45,908 nt of DNA from Pseudomonadota bacterium (GCA_009924135.1 RFSE01000026.1:1-45908), one strand, 5' to 3'. Positions 25,804 to 34,826 are shown, counted from the stretch's first letter. Notes: generated by a model from the letters alone, not told the origin. Program-made: numbers and translations.

Positions 25804-26403
25804 TTAGGAAAGAATGTTGACCAGCCAATCCGGGTGGAGGTTAAGCCTGAAGAAACCAGCGAGACCCATGATGATGCCAATGGCCCCAAAGACCCAGGCC
25901 AGCACCAGCAGCCAGCGCCGGTTCGCCAGCGAGGCGGTGGCCAATACGCCAAGGGCGACGGAGAGCGCGGCATCCGAAAGGTCGAACTGGTCGTCGCGGT
26001 AGTTGTGTTTGTCATACTCGGCCTCAAAGCCACGGGCCTTGGCCATGAGCTCGCGTTCCTCCTGTTCGTAGCGAATGACCCGCGCCTCGTAGCCTTGCCG
26101 GAGGGCTTTGAACTGCGGGACGGCGTTGGTCGGGGCCACGAGTTGCAGGGCATCAAGCTGGGTGAGGCTGTGCTCGGCGAGGTGGTGCTTGAGCTTCTTG
26201 GCCTGGTATTCGCCCCAGGTGTCCACCGCATTAATCTTGGCCTGCTGCATGGCTTGGACGACGTTGTCGTCCTTTACCTTGGTGATGCCCATGAAGGCGG
26301 CCAGAACGGCCACGGTGATGGCGACGAGGCTGTTCAGCCGTTCTTTGACGGTCTCGTTTCCGGGCGTTTCAGCCCGGGGCGTTTCGGGGGCCGGAGGGTG
26401 CAT
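25804..26403 (-). CDS. DUF4337 membrane protein
   Basis: The product has 199 residues from ATG 26403; the frame is open 12 codons further but without family support. After a Pro-rich cytoplasmic N-terminus comes helix 1 (LNSLVAITVAVLAAFMGITKVKDDNVVQAMQQAK), the hallmark of DUF4337. A long charged coil follows at about 60-130 (GEYQAKKLKHHLAEHSL, YEARVIRYEQEERELMAKA), then two C-terminal transmembrane helices (ALSVALGVLATASLA, WLLVLAWVFGAIGIIMGLAGFF). Function is unknown in the family. It is convergent with the DUF1549 gene. Confidence 0.85.
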   Translation of the reverse strand: MHPPAPETPRAETPGNETVKERLNSLVAITVAVLAAFMGITKVKDDNVVQAMQQAKINAVDTWGEYQAKKLKHHLAEHSLTQLDALQLVAPTNAVPQFKALRQGYEARVIRYEQEERELMAKARGFEAEYDKHNYRDDQFDLSDAALSVALGVLATASLANRRWLLVLAWVFGAIGIIMGLAGFFRLNLHPDWLVNILS

Positions 26404-26844
26404 GGTCTTGATCTGGTGAACCCAGCCTAAGCACGCCAAGGGCGGGCCTCAAGCGCCGTTCTGACCATGGAGAGCAATGCCCCGCACCGCTCTAGCCTCT
26501 GCGGCTTCTCGTCTCTGGGGTTTTCACATACACAAATGAGCACCGCAGAGACGGGACCAGCACCGAGGATAGGAAAAAGACCGTTTCCCCATCGAAATCC
26601 AGCTTCTGGGTCTTGGCCTGGCACTGTGCCGGAAAGCTTGGATCTTAAATCATTCCTGTCGCCCTTTAATCCGCGAATCTTTCTGCCCAAGAATCAGTTT
26701 CTGGAAGGCTCCTGAAAGAGTGGCGGAGTCACATTCGAGCCACCCTTGACGTGGGCACGCCCTAAAACTAGCTTCCGGGGGTCCAACATCTGTTCGTCCC
26801 GCTGCCAAGTATCAGCGGGGAGTGGGTGTCATTGGTTGTTGTGC
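26404..26844. other. 441-bp gene-free region with a degenerate palindromic repeat
   Basis: There is no convincing gene here. At 26497-26554, CTCTGCGG and CGTCTCTG are repeated as their complements CCGCAGAG and CAGAGACG after a spacer of about 25 bp. This indicates a decayed inverted element of the 'GCAGAGACG' kind. The rest, including the AT-richer stretch at 26640-26720 (TTAAATCATTCCTGTCGCCC), has no clear element. The region must contain the promoters of the divergent DUF4337 and CotH genes, but no strong -35/-10 pair stands out. Confidence 0.4.
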
Positions 26845-29800
26845 ATGAAACATCATCCTGAGGGCTGGCTGGCCGGAGTGCGACATTGGCTTGTTGCGCT
26901 GGGGGTGGTCGTGCTCACGCTCTGTGCCCGCGCGGATCAAGTGCTCTTGAGCAAGATCATGTACCACCCGGTCGCGGAGCTGCCGGAATACGTCGAGATC
27001 TACAACAATACTGCCAACGCAGTCGATATTGCCGACTGGCGGCTCAAAGGGAGTGCCGAGTACAAGTTTCCTGCTTTCAACCCGGCGGACCCGATGGCGA
27101 GCTGGATGCGTCCGTTTGAGCGCATCGTGATTTCCATGTCCGATGCGAAAACCACGCGGGATGCCTACAAGATTGCCGCCAACATCCGCGTGCTCGGGCC
27201 CTGGGTGGGGCGGCTCAACAAACAAGGAGACCGGTTAAAACTGTTGAACAAAAACGGCCTGGCCATGTCCTCGGTGAAGTATCTTGACCGTGCGCCCTGG
27301 CCAGCGGCCGCCGATGGCGGCGGCCACGCACTGGTCGTGAAGAATCCGGATCACAAGATCGACGACTGGCGAAATTGGACCGTCAGCAGCAAGCCAGGTG
27401 GAGCACCCGGGACCGAGTCGGGTTCCGCGAACGAGATTCCGGTGGGCAATCCGGAACTGATTACGCAGTCAGGAGAAACGGTGGTGGTGGATTACGATTC
27501 TCAATGGGCGGTCACCACGGGTGTGGAATTGACACAGACGCAGTGGAAGGAACTCCTGTTTCCTGACCGGAACTGGACGCGTGGCCCGGGTCTGTTTGGG
27601 TTTGGTCCCGCCAAATTGCCGCCTCCGGGCATCCGGACACCGGTCCGGGCGGGCTTCATTACCTACTACCTGCGGCATGTGTTCATCTACAATGGGGCAC
27701 CGGGCGCGCAGATCTCGGTGGATGCCATCGTGGATGACGGTGCGGTTTTTTACCTGAACAATCAGGAAGTTGGCCGCGTGGGCATGCCTGGGGGCCCGGT
27801 TAGCGCCAAAACGCCGGCCGGCCGCAACGTCGGCGATGCCATCGAGGAGAAGAATGTCTTTCAAATCAACCCGGCCGTTCTCGTACGGGGCACCAACGTC
27901 CTTGCGGTCGAGGTCCACCAGTTCCCCGGGGGGCAGGCCCCGGACCTGGCGTTTGGCATGAAGCTGAAGGTGAAGGCGGCCGGCGCAGCGCAGGCCCGCT
28001 CACTGCTGATCAACGAGGTGTTTCCCGGTGCCCAAGGCGTCAATTTCATCGAGTTCTTCAATTCCGGAGCCACGGTTGTCAACCTCAAGGGACATTTCTT
28101 GCTGCCCGCCGCACCGTCCGCCCTTCCGCCGCAAGCCAAGCGGTATCAGATTCAACAGGACCTGGTAATCAAACCGAAAAGTTTCGGCATTCTGGACATG
28201 ATCGATGCTGGCGTGTGGCCCAAGCAACCGGTCGTCGCCTATTTGGTGGCCCCGGACGGACAGACGGTTCTGCACGCCATCAGCGCCGTGGTGCCCACCG
28301 ACGGACGCTCGCTCGGACAGCGACCGGACGGGAGCGGCCAGTGGTATTACCTTGCGCAACCCACACCCGATGCAGCCAATTCGAAGCAATCCGGCCTCGT
28401 AGGCACCCTCAAACTCAACGAAGTACATCTGGCGAAAAATGGTACGGTGGACTGGGTGGAAATCTACAATGCCACCACGAATCGTTTGTTGCTCAACGGT
28501 TACTTTCTCTCCGGAAGGTCTGGTTTTGGCGACAAGGTCGGGCTCAGTGGTGAGCTGCCGCCCAAAGGCATCAAATCGTTCGATGTTTCCTTTCCTGCCA
28601 GTGCCGGGGTGCTGAGCGTCTTTCTGGTCTCCCCGGAGAAAATTGTGTCCGATGCGCGTAATTTCCAGATCTCCCGTCACGGGGAGTTCTTCTCCGCGTT
28701 CCCCGACGGAAGCAGCGAATGGTATGTCGGCACCAAGGACACGCGCAATGCGCCCAATGCGCCCGTGCGTAACACCGACGTGGTCATCAACGAGATCATG
28801 TACAAGCCGCCGGTCACCCAGGAAAGCAGCGAGTTTGTCGAGCTGTTCAACCGTGGTGAAAAGATGGTGGACCTCTCTGGCTGGGCGCTGACCGGGGGCA
28901 TTGATTACAGTTTCCCTCCGGGGACCAGGCTCAAAGCCGGGGACTACATCGTCGTGGCCGCCGATGCCGCGCTGTTACGCTCGATCCATGGCAACATCAA
29001 CGTGCTGGGCAACTACGCCGGCAAGTTGAACAACGAAGGGGATTTGCTGCGCTTGCTGGACGCCCAGGGCAATCTGGTCAATGAGGTGGACTACAAGCCG
29101 GGCGGCGACTGGCCGGCGCTCGCGCACGGTGGGGGCAGCAGCATGGAGTTGATAAATCCCTTCATGGACAACCGGTTGGCCTCCGCGTGGCGGGACAGTG
29201 ACGAATCCGCCAAGCCTAAGTTCAAGAGTTACTATGCTTCTGGCGTTTATGAATCGAACGCCCTGCTCACTCCGATTCTACCGACGGACATCAACGAACT
29301 GCACTTTTATCTGGTGAGTGCCGGCCACACGATCCTGGACAACGTACAAATCCGGAAGAATGGCGAGGGCTCCAACCTCATTCTGAACGGAAAGAAAATG
29401 TCCACCAACGGCGTCAGCGAAAGTGGCTGGCTCGCCCAGGGAACGCACTGGGCCACGCACATCAAGGACGGACAGCTCCACATCGTCTCCGACGGACGCG
29501 GGGACAACCGGGCCAACCGGGTGGAAATCGATGCTCCCAACCTGCGCAAAGGAGACAAGTACGAAATCCGGTTCGACGCCAAGTGGGTGTCCGGCACCCC
29601 GCGCCTTATCTGCCATACGTGGGATTACAGCCTGTGCCCGTCCTTCCTGATCGAAGTCCCGCCCAATCTGGGGACTCCCGGCAAGCCCAACTCGCGCCGG
29701 ATTAATTCTCCCGCCGCACAGGTCGACAACCTGGCGCACAGCCCGGCCGTGCCCCGTTCCACGGACACGGTCAAGGTCACGGCCCAGGTGCGCGCGCCCG

Positions 29801-31416
29801 GTGCCGGGGGCGCGACTGTCCAGTTGTTTCACCGGCTGGACAACGAGAACGGCAACGGACAATGGAACAGCAAGCCGATGACGAGCATGGGCGATGGCAC
29901 CTACATGGCCTTGCTGCCGGAATACAAGACCATCGGCGACATCGTGCAATTCTACGTGCGGGCCAGTTCACCAGGTGGAGACAGCATGATCCCACGGGGC
30001 GGAGCCACCCGGCCGGCCATGTTCATCGTGGATGATCAGGTGATTACCCGCGACCTTCGCTTTGAGCGCTTCGTCATTTCTGCCTATGACATCGGAGCAA
30101 TGCTCGGAGGCAACACGAACAAGTACAACTTCAAGTTTCCCCGTCTGAACAACCATTATTTCAACGCCACCTTTATCAACAATGAGCAGGACGTTTACTA
30201 CAATGCCGAACTCCACAACAGCGGCAGCGGTTACACGCGCGGCGGCCTGGATCGTGGAAAATGGAAGTTGCCGCTGGATCGTTTGTTCCGGGAGCATCGG
30301 AAGCTGACTTACGACAACGACCCGGATGGCCAGGCCCGGCACCATAACCGGCTCGTCCGCTACTGGCTGTATCTTCTGGGAGAGCCGGTCAACGAGAACG
30401 AATTCGTGCGGGTCATCCTCAACAAGAACCCTTCCATGCTGCGTGAGGAGACCGAACCGGTTTCCAATGACTATCTCAAGCGCGTCTGGAAGCACGGCAC
30501 GCAGGGCAAACTCTACCGGCCCGAGTTTACGTGGTGGTTCCGGGATGATTGGACGGGAGGCTCTCCCATTGGCCCGACCTTCGAATACAAAGGCAGTGAC
30601 GATCCCCGGCTCTACCGCCATGTGTGGATGAAACGCACCCGTGAGGCCGAGGATGACTACACGGATTTGACGTCGTTTTTCAAGCTGATGTCCGAGAATC
30701 AGTACACGCAAAAGCAGATCGAGGCCGTGCTCGATCCGGAAGCAGTCCTGAAACACGCCGCAGCACGCGGCTACAGTGCGGACTGGGACACCTTCACCAT
30801 GGGCGGCACGCACAACGCCCTGTTCTACCACCGGCTGGACGGGCGGTTTCAATTCATGCACTGGGACAGCGACCAGGGCTTCCAGGCTGCGGGCATACCG
30901 GGACGGTTTTACGGCGGGCCGATTCAGGCGTGGTTGGAGAAACCTTACAACAAACGGCTCTTTTACTATTACCTGGTGGAGCTGTTGGAGAACTACACGC
31001 ACAACTCGCCGCGCATCAACGCGTGGATGAAGGCCGAAGCTGAAGCCAGCACGGCCATCAACGTGGAAACCAAGCTCTACCGCGACTTTTTCGTCGGCCG
31101 GCAGGCAGCCGCGTTGAAGCTCATGGGTGACAACTACAAGCTCGATTACAAAATCACCACCAACGGAGGCCAGCCCATGAATGCGGACACGTTGACGGTA
31201 AATATTGAGGGCCAGTCCCCTTATGGCATCTACAGTGTGGTCATCGACGGCCAGCCTCGGGCCAAAGTGGAATGGCTGGACGACGTGAAATGGCGCATGA
31301 ACAACATCGGCCTCAGCCCCGGCACCAATGACCTGGTGTTGCGCGGCGTCGATCAATGGGGCAACACCAAGCGCGACGCCAAGATTACGGTCATCCGGGC
31401 AGCCAGCGCCAAGTGA
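26845..31416 (+). CDS. Giant lamin-tail / CotH kinase-family exported protein
   Basis: The protein has 1523 residues from ATG 26845; an open extension to 26746 has Cys/Ser/Arg shadow composition. The signal peptide is at about 12-31 (VRHWLVALGVVVLTLCARA). Lamin-tail (LTD) domains recur: LSKIMYHPVAELPEYVEIYN at about 36-55, INEVFPGAQGVNFIEFFNSG, LNEVHLAKNGTVDWVEIYNA, and INEIMYKPPVTQESSEFVEL near 650. A beta-sandwich with AIVDDGAVFYLNNQEVGR lies near 300. The C-terminal CotH region at about 1070-1420 contains RGGLDRGKWKLPLDRLF, RLVRYWLYLLGEPVNENEFV and FQFMHWDSDQGF, the last matching the Asp-containing metal loop of CotH kinases. CotH phosphorylates spore-coat proteins in Bacillus; here the target is unknown and kinase activity is inferred. 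Confidence 0.88.
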   Translation: MKHHPEGWLAGVRHWLVALGVVVLTLCARADQVLLSKIMYHPVAELPEYVEIYNNTANAVDIADWRLKGSAEYKFPAFNPADPMASWMRPFERIVISMSDAKTTRDAYKIAANIRVLGPWVGRLNKQGDRLKLLNKNGLAMSSVKYLDRAPWPAAADGGGHALVVKNPDHKIDDWRNWTVSSKPGGAPGTESGSANEIPVGNPELITQSGETVVVDYDSQWAVTTGVELTQTQWKELLFPDRNWTRGPGLFGFGPAKLPPPGIRTPVRAGFITYYLRHVFIYNGAPGAQISVDAIVDDGAVFYLNNQEVGRVGMPGGPVSAKTPAGRNVGDAIEEKNVFQINPAVLVRGTNVLAVEVHQFPGGQAPDLAFGMKLKVKAAGAAQARSLLINEVFPGAQGVNFIEFFNSGATVVNLKGHFLLPAAPSALPPQAKRYQIQQDLVIKPKSFGILDMIDAGVWPKQPVVAYLVAPDGQTVLHAISAVVPTDGRSLGQRPDGSGQWYYLAQPTPDAANSKQSGLVGTLKLNEVHLAKNGTVDWVEIYNATTNRLLLNGYFLSGRSGFGDKVGLSGELPPKGIKSFDVSFPASAGVLSVFLVSPEKIVSDARNFQISRHGEFFSAFPDGSSEWYVGTKDTRNAPNAPVRNTDVVINEIMYKPPVTQESSEFVELFNRGEKMVDLSGWALTGGIDYSFPPGTRLKAGDYIVVAADAALLRSIHGNINVLGNYAGKLNNEGDLLRLLDAQGNLVNEVDYKPGGDWPALAHGGGSSMELINPFMDNRLASAWRDSDESAKPKFKSYYASGVYESNALLTPILPTDINELHFYLVSAGHTILDNVQIRKNGEGSNLILNGKKMSTNGVSESGWLAQGTHWATHIKDGQLHIVSDGRGDNRANRVEIDAPNLRKGDKYEIRFDAKWVSGTPRLICHTWDYSLCPSFLIEVPPNLGTPGKPNSRRINSPAAQVDNLAHSPAVPRSTDTVKVTAQVRAPGAGGATVQLFHRLDNENGNGQWNSKPMTSMGDGTYMALLPEYKTIGDIVQFYVRASSPGGDSMIPRGGATRPAMFIVDDQVITRDLRFERFVISAYDIGAMLGGNTNKYNFKFPRLNNHYFNATFINNEQDVYYNAELHNSGSGYTRGGLDRGKWKLPLDRLFREHRKLTYDNDPDGQARHHNRLVRYWLYLLGEPVNENEFVRVILNKNPSMLREETEPVSNDYLKRVWKHGTQGKLYRPEFTWWFRDDWTGGSPIGPTFEYKGSDDPRLYRHVWMKRTREAEDDYTDLTSFFKLMSENQYTQKQIEAVLDPEAVLKHAAARGYSADWDTFTMGGTHNALFYHRLDGRFQFMHWDSDQGFQAAGIPGRFYGGPIQAWLEKPYNKRLFYYYLVELLENYTHNSPRINAWMKAEAEASTAINVETKLYRDFFVGRQAAALKLMGDNYKLDYKITTNGGQPMNADTLTVNIEGQSPYGIYSVVIDGQPRAKVEWLDDVKWRMNNIGLSPGTNDLVLRGVDQWGNTKRDAKITVIRAASAK

Positions 31417-31510
31417 TGCCTGGAGAGCGGTTTTCGCTCCGCTTCACCGTCGGTCGGGCCGGTACCGCTGAGAGGGCATATACCGCACCAGGTTCCGGTC
31501 GCGGGCTGGA

Positions 31511-32539
31511 TCAGCCCTTCCGCAGTTCCGCTGCCACCTGCTCACCCAGTTGTTCCGGCTCCTGGGATTTCCGCCGGGCTTCGGCATGCTTGGCCGAGCC
31601 GTCCAGAAAGGAGATCACGCGCAACCGGAGCTGGTGGCCGAGCACCTCCGCGTAGGCCGCGACCGGACTCGCGCAGCCGCCGCCCATCGCCCGGAGAAAG
31701 GCCCGCTCGGCCCGCACGCACAGGTGCGTGTTCCCATGGTTCAGTTTGTCCAGCACCGGGGTGATCCGGTCATCGCCGGCACGCACTTCGATGCCCACGG
31801 CGGCCTGGCCCACGGCGGGGAGCATTTCCTCGGGTTCCAACCGAATGGCGAGCAGGCCTGCCGGCACGCCTTCCCCACTGAGCGAGCCGTTGGTGAGGAT
31901 GGCGAACTTCAGCCGTTGCAATCCGGCTGCCGCAAGCAAGGTGGCATCGAAATCGTTTTGCTCGGCGAGTTTACGCAGGCGGGTGGGTACGTTGCCGCGT
32001 ATCTCCACGATCTGGGCGTCCGGCCGGGCGACCAGCATTTGAGCGCGGCGGCGGGTGCTGCTCGTGGCCACGGTCACCCCATGCGGAAGGTCCTTGAGCT
32101 TAAGGTGGGCCTTGAAGCCCCGGCGTTCCTTTTGCCCGGGGACCCATTCCGTCGTGGTTTGCCGGGCAGCTTCCGCCTGGACAAACTTCGCATCGCGATA
32201 AACCAGCACATCGCGCACATCAGCACGTTTGCCCACCGCCCCGAGCACGAGACCGGCTGGCAGTTCGGTGGGGAGATCCTTGAGGCTGTGAACGGCAAGA
32301 TCGGCTTCACCGTTGAGCAAGGCCACTTCCAGTTCCTTGGTGAACAATCCCTTGGGCAACGAGGCGTCAGGGTTGGACAGTGAAGCGGTCTGCAGCTTGT
32401 CCCCCGTCGTCTTGATGACGTTCAGCTCGAATGTGAGGCGCGGGAACGCGGCGCGGCACTGGGCGAGGACAGCATTGGCCTGCGCCAGAGCGAGGGCACT
32501 GCCACGGGTGGCGATGATGATAGGGCGTGGGGTGGACAT
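31511..32539 (-). CDS. hemC: Hydroxymethylbilane synthase (porphobilinogen deaminase)
   Basis: It polymerises four porphobilinogens to hydroxymethylbilane. The 342-residue product starts at ATG 32539 (MSTPRPIIIATRGSALALAQ). A GTG four codons upstream lies in the repeat element and is not preferred. Visible motifs are IKTTGDK, LFTKELEVALLNGEADLAVHSLKDLPTELP, ATSSTRRRAQML, EIRGNVPTRLRKL and the cofactor loop GGGCASPVAAYAEV with the dipyrromethane-binding Cys. A loop near 130-150 (TEWVPGQKERRGFKAHLKLK) is longer than in enterobacterial HemC. It belongs to the minus-strand unit ccsA-hemA-hemC and supplies HemD at 9.5 kb. Confidence 0.95.
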   Translation of the reverse strand: MSTPRPIIIATRGSALALAQANAVLAQCRAAFPRLTFELNVIKTTGDKLQTASLSNPDASLPKGLFTKELEVALLNGEADLAVHSLKDLPTELPAGLVLGAVGKRADVRDVLVYRDAKFVQAEAARQTTTEWVPGQKERRGFKAHLKLKDLPHGVTVATSSTRRRAQMLVARPDAQIVEIRGNVPTRLRKLAEQNDFDATLLAAAGLQRLKFAILTNGSLSGEGVPAGLLAIRLEPEEMLPAVGQAAVGIEVRAGDDRITPVLDKLNHGNTHLCVRAERAFLRAMGGGCASPVAAYAEVLGHQLRLRVISFLDGSAKHAEARRKSQEPEQLGEQVAAELRKG

Positions 32540-32544
32540 GTTTT

Positions 32545-32700
32545 TAGCCACAGATGGAACACCGATGGAATACAGACATTAGAGAATCAGGAAGGCAGGA
32601 AGGCAGGAAAGGATCCCGATCGCGTTGACGACTCAACGAGCTGCTTTCCTGCTTTCCGAATTCAAATCTGTGTTTCATCTGTGTTCATCTGTGGCCAAAA
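32545..32700. repeat. Composite inverted-repeat element, 11-bp-unit arms (copy 2)
   Basis: This second member of the family at 9358-9531 fills the hemA-hemC gap. The left arm (32545-32578) begins TAGCCACAGATGGAACACCG; the right arm (32664-32700) reads as its inverted partner and ends TCATCTGTGGCCAAAA. Inner arms are 8-bp units: AGGAAGGC-type at 32585-32612 and TGCTTTCC-type at 32641-32657. A central stem CGTTGA-CGAC-TCAACG follows. So there are three nested palindromic layers and no ORF. Its left edge lies 5 bp from the hemC ATG and its right edge 5 bp from the hemA stop. Confidence 0.87.
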
Positions 32701-32705
32701 AGCAT

Positions 32706-33764
32706 CTATTCGTGGCCCAGCGCAAACTGCGAGCCCGCCGTCGGCGGCCGGCCGCCACGGCTGGTCAAGAGTGCCCCGGCCTTTTCGCGGATGATGCGCT
32801 CGCACACGACCAGCTCCTCACGCCGGAGCTTCAGGTAATCATCTGCGATGGCCTGAAGGTCGTCCACATTGTAAAGATAAACCCCATCGAGGAAGTTCAC
32901 ATCCGGCTCGATGTCGCGCGGCACCGCAATATCCACGAGCAGCAGCGGCCGGTTGCCGCGCAGCGCCAGCAGGGGTTCGAGCTTCGCCCGGGTGAGGACG
33001 TAGTGCGGCGCACTGGTGCTGCTGATGATGATGTCGATCCGCGCAAACTGGGTGTGCCATTCGTCGAAATGGACGGCCTGCCCTCCCAGCTCAGTGGCCA
33101 GGGCAATGGCGCGGTCATGAGAACGATTGGAGACGATGACGCTATGCGCGCCACGACTCAGCAGGGCACGGGCGGTCTTTTCGCTGGTGTCCCCTGCCCC
33201 GATGACCATCACGGTGCGTTCGCTGAGCGTTTCGAAAATTTTCTGTGCCAGCTCGACGGCGACGGAGGCGACCGAGACGCTGCCCCGTTGGATGTTGGTC
33301 TCGGTCCGGATTTTCTTGGCGACGTTGAAGGCAGCCTGGAAAGCCTTGTTTAGCCGCCGCCCCGTATGCTGGTGCCGCAACGCCCGGTCGTAGGCTTGTT
33401 TAAGCTGCCCGAGAATTTCGGTCTCACCCAGCACCATGGAATCAAGCCCGGCGGCGACCTTGAACAAATGTTCAATGCTGTGTGGCTCGGCCAGTTCGTA
33501 GAGTTCGGTGCCCAGTGGCTCCGTTTGGTTGTGGTGGGCGTGTAAAAAACGGCGCAACTCCGTGAGGGCAGCCTGCGGTTCGGCACTGGTGGCAGCGTAG
33601 ATTTCGACGCGATTACAGGTCGAGAGAATGACCGCCTCCTCAATGACCCCGGTCTCGCGCAGCCGGCGCGTGGTGTCGGCCAGGGTGCCCTCAGCAAAAG
33701 CAAACCGCTCCCGCACCGTGACAGGCGCGGTGTGGTGGCTGAGGCCAAGAGCGACGATGGACAT
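32706..33764 (-). CDS. hemA: Glutamyl-tRNA reductase, lacking the C-terminal dimerisation domain
   Basis: It reduces glutamyl-tRNA to glutamate-1-semialdehyde, the first step of C5 heme synthesis. The catalytic domain has GLSHHTAPVTVRERFAF and the nucleophile Cys in ILSTCNRVEIYAA; the linker GLDSMVLGETEILGQLKQAY follows. The NADPH domain has VMVIGAGDTSEKTARALLSRG and LLLVDIAVPRDIEPDVN. After VDDLQAIADDYLKLRREELV the protein ends within about 40 residues (352 in total, against about 418 in E. coli), so most of the helical dimerisation domain is absent. The stop lies 5 bp from a repeat element. The gene follows ccsA on the minus strand, separated by another repeat element. HemA is usually controlled by heme; nothing in the sequence shows this here. 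Confidence 0.93.
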   Translation of the reverse strand: MSIVALGLSHHTAPVTVRERFAFAEGTLADTTRRLRETGVIEEAVILSTCNRVEIYAATSAEPQAALTELRRFLHAHHNQTEPLGTELYELAEPHSIEHLFKVAAGLDSMVLGETEILGQLKQAYDRALRHQHTGRRLNKAFQAAFNVAKKIRTETNIQRGSVSVASVAVELAQKIFETLSERTVMVIGAGDTSEKTARALLSRGAHSVIVSNRSHDRAIALATELGGQAVHFDEWHTQFARIDIIISSTSAPHYVLTRAKLEPLLALRGNRPLLLVDIAVPRDIEPDVNFLDGVYLYNVDDLQAIADDYLKLRREELVVCERIIREKAGALLTSRGGRPPTAGSQFALGHE

Positions 33765-33773
33765 CGGGGTTTA

Positions 33774-33880
33774 CGAATTGCGAATTGCGAATTTCAAATT
33801 TCGAATTGCGAAGGGAGCGTTCAAAACGCTTCGGCGTACAGCCTCGGCATTCATTATTCGCAATTCGACATTCGTAATAT
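33774..33880. repeat. Inverted heptamer-array element between ccsA and hemA
   Basis: The left array (33774-33812) holds five 7-bp units plus a partial one: CGAATTG, CGAATTG, CGAATTT, CAAATTT, CGAATTG. The right array (33851-33880) carries the complement form (ATTCGCAATTCGACATTCG). The loop contains a perfect small hairpin, AGCGTT-CAA-AACGCT (33816-33830). The AT-rich element fills almost the whole 119-bp gap and stands out from the GC-rich surroundings. Confidence 0.85.
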
Positions 33881-33883
33881 TCC

Positions 33884-34699
33884 TCATGGGTTATGGATGC
33901 CCGACAGCAGGTTGAACCCCCAAAAGGTCAGCAATACAAAGGCGAAGCTGCCGACCGCACCCCACGCAAATTTGCGGCCCACCTGCGAAAAGCGCCAATG
34001 GGCGACCAGCAGCCCGATGTAGAGCATGAGCACAAAAAACGACCACAGCACTTTGGGATCGCCCAGCGGATTGGGGGCTTGTGATTGCTTTAACAGCACG
34101 GGCGAAAGTGACAGGCCCGCCGCCAGCAGCGCCACCCCGCAGATCAGGAACCGTACGATCACCATCTCCAGCGCCTGGATGGACGGCAGCAGGGAGACGA
34201 GGGCGCGGAGCTTGCGAAACTTCAGATCGTGCTCCTGCGAGAGGTACATCACGCCGGCCGCCGAACCAAGGCCGAACGCACCGTAGGCCAGCAGGATCAG
34301 GGCGACGTGCAGGCTCACCAGACCGCCGGAAAAATCCGGCCGGGGACTCTTCATGTCCAAAGCAGGCATCAGCGCGAACACGCCGATTCCAAAGAGAACC
34401 GGCGACACGAAGACCCCAAGAAACCGCAGCCGGGGCAGTGCCCCGAGCAACAGGTAAGTGGCGACAATCGTCCACGCCGTGAACGTGGTGGCCTCGTAGA
34501 GGTTGTTGACGGGGCACCGTTCCAAGCTGAAACCGCGCTTGCCCATCGCCACCGTGTGGAGCCCGGCGGCGAACAAGAGCAGCAGGTACTGCCACCGCGA
34601 ATCCTCCCGGAAGCCGCGCTGCCAGATGAAGATGGACAAGGTCGCGCTGGCTCCATAGAGCAGCACGGCCAGGCCAAAGAATTCGCGGTCAGTCAGCAT
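33884..34699 (-). CDS. CcsA/HemX-like cytochrome c assembly membrane protein
   Basis: This polytopic membrane protein of 271 residues and about eight helices belongs to the CcsA/CcmC/HemX group that handles heme for cytochrome c maturation or GluTR control. Typical segments are RCPVNNLYEATTFTAW at about 61-76, SLHVALILLAYGAFGLGSAAGVMYL at about 128-152, and the C-terminal LGDPKVLWSFFVLMLYIGLLVAHWRF, with His residues suited to heme ligation. The short size and position directly before hemA favour HemX-like assignment over full CcsA. It is first of the ccsA-hemA-hemC unit. Confidence 0.85.
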   Translation of the reverse strand: MLTDREFFGLAVLLYGASATLSIFIWQRGFREDSRWQYLLLLFAAGLHTVAMGKRGFSLERCPVNNLYEATTFTAWTIVATYLLLGALPRLRFLGVFVSPVLFGIGVFALMPALDMKSPRPDFSGGLVSLHVALILLAYGAFGLGSAAGVMYLSQEHDLKFRKLRALVSLLPSIQALEMVIVRFLICGVALLAAGLSLSPVLLKQSQAPNPLGDPKVLWSFFVLMLYIGLLVAHWRFSQVGRKFAWGAVGSFAFVLLTFWGFNLLSGIHNP

Positions 34700-34826
34700 C
34701 GCAGACCGAACTTATGGCGGAACCGGGCCCCGGCAACAAGCTCCAAGCTCCCCGCTCCGGCGCTGCGAAGGAAATACCAACGCTTGGACCTTGGAGTTTA
34801 CGCCTTCGTCGGTTATGCTTTATGCC

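Noticed and set aside
29968..31356. 462-codon minus-strand frame over the CotH gene
   Set aside because: Lies opposite the conserved CotH region; Val/Glu/His-rich shadow with no domain.
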